The notes under the pieces: model-generated
The model's input: the letters and a program-made list of their open reading frames with translations, nothing else
What the model was told of the DNA's origin: nothing
Database searches by the model: none
Assembly: GCA_946902875.1 (NCBI GenBank)
Contig: OX336359.1
Coordinates: 3,720,001-3,784,000, forward strand
Direction: 5' to 3'
DNA: 64,000 nt
Source: Nematopogon swammerdamellus
Taxonomy: Eukaryota > Arthropoda > Insecta > Lepidoptera > Adelidae
Part shown: piece by piece, positions 58,737-64,000 of the stretch
Layout: the number at the start of each line of letters is the position of its first letter
Numbering within the stretch: the stretch's first letter is position 1
Position numbers and translations under genes: made by a program

Positions 58737-60338
58737 ATGAGTGTCCTACACTGGCGGCCGTGGACAGGAAAACGGAGTGTGGGAAGACCACCCGCCAGGT
58801 GGGGCGACGACATCAAGTACGTCGGCGGAATGCAGTGGTTCCGTACCGCTGAAGGCCGGGAGAGGTCTGGAGGAAAACTGGAGAGGCGTACGGGCTGGGA
58901 TGGCGTAACCGTAAAATTTCTAAAAAAATTCAAACATCAACTAGCTGAACCACTTACACATATAGCCAACCTTAGCCTGGAGACAGGCGTTTTTCCATCG
59001 GCCTTCAAGAAGAGCATTGTCGTGCCAATTTTAAAAAAAGGTGACAAAAAAGAAGTTGCCAACTACCGGCCCATCTCGTTGTTGACATCAATGTCAAAAA
59101 TACTAGAGAGGCTGATGAAAACCCGTCTAATTAGTTACCTTGAGAATAATACACTCATTGCAGAAAATCAATTTGGCTTCAGGGCAGGAAAGTCAACACA
59201 GGATGCAGTGTGCCTATTGACTGACACAGTATCCGGCCAACTTGATAGATCTAGACACTCTATTGGTATATTTTTGGACTTGGCGAAGGCTTTTGATACC
59301 GTTTCAATAACAATTCTTTTGCGAAAGCTAGAGCTAATGGGTATCAGAGGCCTTCAGCAAAAGTGGTTTGAAAGTTACCTGACTAGTCGCACCCAAAGCG
59401 TCAGAATAGGTCAGTATACTAGCGGTCCATCAATAGTAGAGTATGGAGTCCCCCAGGGCAGTGTTCTGGGCCCAGTATTGTTTATTATTTACTTAAACGA
59501 ACTGTGCAAACTCGAACTTGAGGGCTGCAAAATTATTGCCTATGCTGACGACACGGCGTTGGTCTTCTCGGGAACCACTTGGCAGCAAGCATACGACCGC
59601 TCGGAGTTTGGCTTAAGTACAATCAAACAATGGCTCGACAGCAATCTGTTAACCTTAAATATTTCAAAAACCAATTATATGTGCTACAGTATAACAGAAG
59701 CTGGACAGCCGAAAATAGAAAGAGTCATTAAAATGCACAAAGTGACTAGCGCAGCTGCACCATGCCGCTCAGACTGTGACTGTCAGGTGGTTAGCGTGGT
59801 CAAAAGTACAACATATCTTGGAGTAATATTAGACAACAAGCTTAACTGGAACAAACACCTTGAAAACCTTTCTAAACGTGTAAGGAAGCTCATGTTTGTC
59901 TTTAAAGACCTAAGAAATGTTGCAAGCAAACAATTGCTACGAACCATCTACCAGGCACTCGGTGAGTCCATTCTGACCTACTGCATAGCGGCATGGGGAG
60001 GTGCTGCCAAGACTCACATGCTAATGGCTGAAAGGTCACAAAGAGCTGCACTAAGGGTTCTGTTTAAAAAGCCGTATCGGTACCATACACGAGATTTGTT
60101 AGAAGAAAATCGTCTTTTGAGTGTAAGGCAGCTGTACATAGCGAAGCTCCTTAAATGGGCGCATGCAATACCGCATACAGCAGCTGCTACTGCTCCTCGA
60201 ACACACAACACACGACAATCAGGCCGGGTAGCAGTACCTGAGACTAAAACTACTTTTGGACAAAGATTCAGAACATTTCTCGGACCCTTCCTGTACAACG
60301 AAGTTGTAGATGAATGCGACAGAATGGCTAGGTTCTAA
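58737..60338 (+). CDS. fused ORF: RTE C-terminal piece plus LINE-beta reverse transcriptase
   Basis: An uninterrupted 533-codon frame. Residues 1-45 come from an RTE C-terminus (HWRPWTGKRSVGRPPARWGD then DIKYVGGMQWFRTAEGRE). From about residue 50 it is a non-LTR RT: LAEPLTHIANLSLETGVFP, ANYRPISLLTSMSKILERL, NQFGFRAGKSTQDAV, FLDLAKAFDTVSITILL, YGVPQGSVLGPVLFIIYLNE, IIAYADDTALVFSGT (catalytic YADD), LGVILDNKLNWNKHL, and the C-terminal thumb/connection to MARF at the stop. The endonuclease is missing, so the copy is 5'-truncated at the start of the RT. The methionine start belongs to the RTE piece and is fortuitous. An intact frame implies a young insertion. It lies antisense in the presumed first intron of the dpr-like gene. 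Not expected to be autonomous. Confidence 0.88.
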   Translation: MSVLHWRPWTGKRSVGRPPARWGDDIKYVGGMQWFRTAEGRERSGGKLERRTGWDGVTVKFLKKFKHQLAEPLTHIANLSLETGVFPSAFKKSIVVPILKKGDKKEVANYRPISLLTSMSKILERLMKTRLISYLENNTLIAENQFGFRAGKSTQDAVCLLTDTVSGQLDRSRHSIGIFLDLAKAFDTVSITILLRKLELMGIRGLQQKWFESYLTSRTQSVRIGQYTSGPSIVEYGVPQGSVLGPVLFIIYLNELCKLELEGCKIIAYADDTALVFSGTTWQQAYDRSEFGLSTIKQWLDSNLLTLNISKTNYMCYSITEAGQPKIERVIKMHKVTSAAAPCRSDCDCQVVSVVKSTTYLGVILDNKLNWNKHLENLSKRVRKLMFVFKDLRNVASKQLLRTIYQALGESILTYCIAAWGGAAKTHMLMAERSQRAALRVLFKKPYRYHTRDLLEENRLLSVRQLYIAKLLKWAHAIPHTAAATAPRTHNTRQSGRVAVPETKTTFGQRFRTFLGPFLYNEVVDECDRMARF

Positions 60339-60921
60339 AGACTACGAGGAGACTGAGAATCTGTTCCGCATTATAATATAGATTAAAATTAATTTCATTG
60401 ACATTTTAGTTTATCAATTCCCATGTATCTATCTATTCCACTGTAGGTATTTATTACATAATTTCTCTTTTATTTATATTATTTTTATTTATACTATCAC
60501 GCACACTCTCTCATCATAAAAACACCCTCACACAGCCTACATACACATCACATGCAGACATACATGTACACAATACAAGTACACAACACACGCATACACC
60601 CCACACATCCTCACCCTCTCTCATTCACACACGGCGCACAAACTAGAACAAGTTTTCTATTATAAATTAGTTTATTAGATCTAAATAATATCATACATCA
60701 ATAAGTAGATTAGATACCCGAATGTAATCAAAAGTGGTTTGACCAAGCAATGTCGCCTATGAAACAGCCTTAGAGCCAGTTTAGGCGATAGTGTTTAACA
60801 AATACACGATTTCGCGGGCACAGTATTCGTACCATCTTCATGCATTGTTTATACTATGTATAACTGTAACCTATTTACATGTGCCTGACTAATAAATACT
60901 TTTTTGATTTGATTTGATTTG
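60339..60921 (+). mobile_element. LINE-beta 3' UTR with (GATTT)n tail
   Basis: About 580 bp: a CA-rich stretch at 60500-60630, GCCTAAACTG-like sequence, then CTGACTAATAAATACTTTTT and (GATTT)n at 60902-60921. Marks the 3' end of the element containing the fused ORF. Confidence 0.8.
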
Positions 60922-61150
60922 TATGTCTAGCAGTAGACGCATACACGCTGACTGTATGCACTAAGCTTGAAGTTTTTTAGAATTACAATGTTTCCTTCAT
61001 CGGAGCCGCAGGTGTTATATGAACTTAAATTTTACAAAAACAAAACAATTGGTTGACTGGAAGAAATCACTTAAAGTGATAAGTCCGCCTTTGCACGCTA
61101 CTTTTGTCTTGTTTCTGTGTGAAGTATTGTTAATTTCTATTGCCCTTCTG
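60922..61150 (+). repeat. LINE 3' UTR scrap
   Basis: TTGGTTGACTGGAAGAAATC, ATAAGTCCGCCTTTGCACGC and TGTTTCTGTGTGAAGT resemble the plus-strand LINE-gamma 3' UTR (41490-41530). Confidence 0.55.
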
Positions 61151-61154
61151 TATG

Positions 61155-62255
61155 TTATAGATAGATAGATAGAAATACTTTATTGCTCCAAAAAACATTT
61201 AACATAAACACACAATAAGAAATTTACATGAGGGGCAAAGGCGGACTTATCCCTTACAGGGATTTCTCCCAGTCAACCTTTGGATGTTTGAGAGTCGTAT
61301 GTTGCGAGATATAAGTAGGTAGTAGCAAAAGACTTGAGTGTGGGAATGTAAAATATAATATAAGTAAAATAACTATAATATACTATAATATACACTACAT
61401 ATAAGTACATACTAGTTAATTAAACGTATAAATTACTATTTATAGATTAAATTAAATACATATGAATTACAATTTATATAATACATAATACCTAAATATA
61501 TACATACATACTTGTCCATTCAGAATTAAAGGATTTTTTAGCTTTTGACTTCACACTGACGGAGATAGTACAACTTTAAGTGTTTTTTGAATAACGGAAG
61601 CGACTTGCAGTGCCGTATACAGTGAGGTAGTAGATTCCACAGCCGAGCTGCGTGCACAGAAAAGGAGTTTGTGTAATATCCAGTTTTATGAGTGGAAATG
61701 GCTAAGATATTATCATCACTTGACCGAAGCGTTACACCGTGGGAAGATAAGTACTGAAAACGCGAAGATAGGTACTCGGGAGCAGAAGGGTTGTTGATAC
61801 AAGAATAAAGAAGGCCAAGAATGTGGGAATTTCTGCGGAGACGGATTGGAAGCCACTTGAGACGTCTGCGGTATTGTGAAACATGGTCGTACTTACGTAA
61901 ACCGAAAATGAAGCGTATACACATGTTTTGCAGACGCTCAAGCTTGTCCAGGAGTTCCTCAGTAACGTCCAGGCAACACACATCCGCATAATCAAGGATG
62001 GGGAGAAGCAGCGATTGTGCTAGAATTGTCTTTGTGGAGGTCGGAAGAAGGTTCTGCAGCCGCCTCAGGGAGTGCGCCGCATCATAGACTTTTCGACTGA
62101 CCTCATTGACCTGAGCCTGCCAAGATAGCGTATCATCCATAAGAATTCCCAGGTTTTTGACAACCCTAGTATATGGTATGGCAGTACCGTTGTACATAAT
62201 CTCATCTGGTTATCTTCTGTTTTCTGTATCTTTGTTAGTGTTGTTGTGTGCAATA
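61155..62255 (-). pseudogene. LINE-gamma 3' end: RT C-terminus plus 3' UTR
   Basis: On minus, an open frame 62197-61538 (219 codons): GTAIPYTRVVKNLGILMDDT, LSWQAQVNEVSRKVYDAAHS, LLLPILDYADVCCLDV, LERLQNMCIRFIFGLRKYDH, ARLWNLLPHCIRHCKSLPLF, ending at CEVKS. This is the RNase-H-less C-terminal region usual in non-LTR elements (LDYAD; LE.LQN; WN.LP). The 3' UTR to 61160 ends GGAGCAATAAAGTATTTCTA plus (TCTA)n. The RT core is missing (5'-truncated near 62255). The intact frame suggests it is young. Confidence 0.88.
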
Positions 62256-62274
62256 AAATATTTCTATTCTATTT

Positions 62275-62605
62275 ATTCTGTTCCGTTCCGTTCCGTTCCG
62301 TTCCGTTCCGTTCCGTTCCGTTCCGTTCCGGTCCGGTCCGGTCCGTTCCGTTCCGTTCCGTTCCGTTCCGTTCCGTTCCGTTCCGTTCCGTTCCGTTCCG
62401 TTCCGTTCCGTTCCGTTCCGTTACGTTACGTTACGTTACGTTACGTTACGTTACGTTACGTTACGTTACGTTACGTTACGTTACGTTAAGTTCCGTTCCG
62501 TTCCGTTCCGTTCAGCTCCGTTCCGTTCCGTTCCGTTCCGTTCCGTTCCGTTCCGTTCCGTTTAGTTCTGTTCTAATCTGATCTGTTCTGTTCTGTTCTA
62601 TTCTA
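62275..62605. repeat. pentanucleotide array (TTCCG)n / (TTACG)n / (TTCTG)n
   Basis: TTCCG units at about 62280-62420 (with GTCCG variants), TTACG units at 62420-62486, TTCCG again to about 62560, then TTCTG/TTCTA. It starts after GCAATAAAATATTTCTATTC, which looks like the tail of a plus-strand retroelement, so the array probably grew from a TTCTA-type tail. All the frames across it are artefacts. Confidence 0.97.
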
Positions 62606-62629
62606 TTAAATATGTGTACAATTTTGTAT

Positions 62630-62695
62630 AAAATTGAATCCCAAACCTCTCGCACGCGAAACCGAAGCCTCACCACTAGGCCACCAGTTTTGTTT
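62630..62695 (-). repeat. tRNA-like SINE head fragment
   Basis: On minus: GGTGGCCTAGTGGTGAGG (A box) and GCGAGAGGTTTGGGATTCAA (B-box-like). Related in style to SINE B heads but diverged. Confidence 0.5.
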
Positions 62696-62974
62696 GTTGT
62701 TGAATACATTCCTTCCTCGCACTGCGATCGGGGAGAATTTTCTCGGGAGCAGTAAATGTTCCTTATATTGATATAAAAATATTTGGCAGAGCACGGAACC
62801 TCCTTTTTGGGTGCGACTCAATTTTCCCGACTTTATTTTTGCGTCATTACCTCTGTGCGAGATCACCAACGCTGCGTGCGAAGCGACAGCCGCAATGACG
62901 GATCTAGGGGGGCGTCGGAGACGATCTTTCGCGCCCCGTATTCTATATTTAGGATTTACATAGTTTATTCAAGT
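62696..62974. other. spacer, no gene recognised
   Basis: Short frames on both strands without known domains. Confidence 0.45.
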
Positions 62975-63257
62975 ACTGTGTGGGTTGGTTAAATCGTCGT
63001 TACAGTAGTTCCATTGCATCTCTTCCTGTGTCTGTACCCAGTCCGGCTAAGGCATTAGCGCAAGACGTGGCGCTAAAGGGTGATAGTATAGCCACTTATC
63101 TGTACTGTCCCTTCACCGAATCATGCAGTAGGTAAATATTCGTATAGTTTCTTGTCCTAATACCTTGTCGGTGTTGTACTGTAATTTACCGAGTGATTGC
63201 GGCCAAATATCGATTACTCTGCTTACTCCGATTGTCGGATTACAGATTGCGTGGGAT
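62975..63257 (+). mobile_element. SINE D, old copy
   Basis: Diverged head (CATTGCATCTCTTCCTGTGT), body GTGGCGCTAAAGGGTGATAG, CTTCACCGAATCATGCAGTA, GATTACTCTGCTTACTCCGA, TTGTCGGATTACAG. Confidence 0.75.
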
Positions 63258-63309
63258 GACCATCGATTTAGTTTATTCAATAATCCTTTCAGATACGAAG
63301 AAGACTTCT

Positions 63310-63395
63310 TTTCATCTGACTAAAAGATGTTTCCCGCGGGCTTGTCGAATACGTACTATGTTAGGTGGGATAACGGAAGCGAGTTCCTCAAATTC
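63310..63395 (-). pseudogene. LINE-delta scrap
   Basis: On minus: EELASVIPPNIVRIRQARGK then a stop. It matches ELASLIPPPPVRLRQTRH of 45844-46224. Confidence 0.6.
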
Positions 63396-63429
63396 GATTA
63401 GTATCGGTGTAAGAAGCACCCTTTTTTTT

Positions 63430-63652
63430 TTATGTAATCCGGTATGGGTAGCTGAGTCGGAGGGGCCAAAGCACATGCTCTAACCAGCCAATATCACCTC
63501 CGAGAAGGTAGGTGCCATACCGGAGACTTCCCTGGATTGCTGGCTATACTGGACTAGAGGAGAACACAACCGAGGTTGCTTGCGGCCATCTGACATCCAG
63601 TACGGTGGTACCAACCCAGTCGGCTACAATTTGAGCCTACCACCTAGTAAAC
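63430..63652 (-). mobile_element. SINE B 3' half
   Basis: TATGTAATCCGGTATGGGTA, CACCTCCGAGAAGGTAGGTG, GGTGGTACCAACCCAGTCGG, CTACCACCTAGTAA. Confidence 0.88.
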
Positions 63653-63662
63653 CCACCCTTTA

Positions 63663-63942
63663 TAGAACGGCTAGAACAAAGTGGCCAATTTACTGGCCAC
63701 TGCCATTAAAGGCCACAATTCATTCAAGTTTGGTTTAATTATGATCATTATAGTAAGAAGCAATCGCCGATAGAGTACAGTGGCCAGTGGACTGTACACC
63801 TCTATTCAAATAAGCGTTAAGTAAAATCAGACGAACAAATTGCAGGCGGCCAGTGTAAGGATAATAATTAGGCCAAACTTGTATGAATTGTGACTTTTAT
63901 TGGCAGTGGCCAGTAAACTGGCCACTTTGTCTAGCCGTCCTA
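63663..63942. mobile_element. TA-flanked MITE with long TIRs
   Basis: 280 bp. Left TAGAACGGCTAGAACAAAGT; right end, inverted, TAGGACGGCTAGACAAAGTG. The arms continue through GGCCA.TTTACTGGCCACTG to about 90 bp. TA at 63661-63662 and 63943-63944. No ORF. Confidence 0.85.
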
Positions 63943-64000
63943 TAAAAGGTTAATGTTTCAACACCACACGAGCGTTTAAATTATAATGCGATATTTACAC

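Noticed and set aside
62157..62581. Long open frames across the TTCCG/TTACG array
   Set aside because: They are translations of a pentanucleotide repeat (SVPFR and YVTLR runs) with no gene features.

Overview
This window looks like intronic and intergenic DNA from a moth or butterfly (Lepidoptera). The evidence is fourfold: RTE-type LINE tails ending in the EAYVQQW motif, Helitron termini (TCATACTAATATTATAAA at the 5' end, a hairpin then GCAAAAGCTAG at the 3' end), very abundant SINEs, and one insect neuronal immunoglobulin gene. No bacterial-type gene, rRNA gene, intact tRNA gene or CRISPR array is visible. LINE-alpha to LINE-zeta and SINE A to D are working names used only in this annotation.

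Host gene. The only convincing host gene is a dpr-family (defective proboscis extension response) immunoglobulin gene on the minus strand. Five exons were found: 50714-50613, 49727-49619, 42676-42530, 30800-30666 and 29058-28946. All junctions have AG/GT sites and the reading phase is kept throughout (0, 1, 1, 1). They encode the end of Ig domain 1, all of Ig domain 2 and a C-terminal tail with a stop codon. The exons for the signal peptide and the start of Ig 1 are not visible and probably lie beyond 64000. If so, everything from about 28.7 kb to the right edge is inside this gene. The fourth coding exon carries a roughly 224-bp tandem duplication that makes upstream decoy copies of its splice acceptor.

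Layout. 1-22 kb: 3' fragments of LINE-alpha, nested SINEs, several hAT-like and TA-flanked MITEs, and a 92-bp tandem array at the left edge. 22.3-25.4 kb: the longest LINE (endonuclease plus reverse transcriptase, broken by two frameshifts). 25.4-28.7 kb: SINEs. 28.7-50.7 kb: the dpr exons, with introns full of SINEs, minisatellites, a complete Helitron-like element containing an inverted minisatellite, and a decayed antisense LINE. 50.7-64 kb: more SINEs, an hAT element with a perfect 8-bp target duplication, an open LINE reverse-transcriptase frame fused at its start to a piece of an RTE element, a LINE tail, and a 330-bp TTCCG/TTACG array.

Mobile elements. The SINEs fall into modular families. 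SINE A has a tRNA-like start followed by a 5S-rRNA-like segment; SINE B has a tRNA head; SINEs C and D share a third, unidentified head but have different bodies. A, B and C share a related central core. Many insertions are nested, which gives relative ages. Repeat ends are approximate unless a target-site duplication is given.
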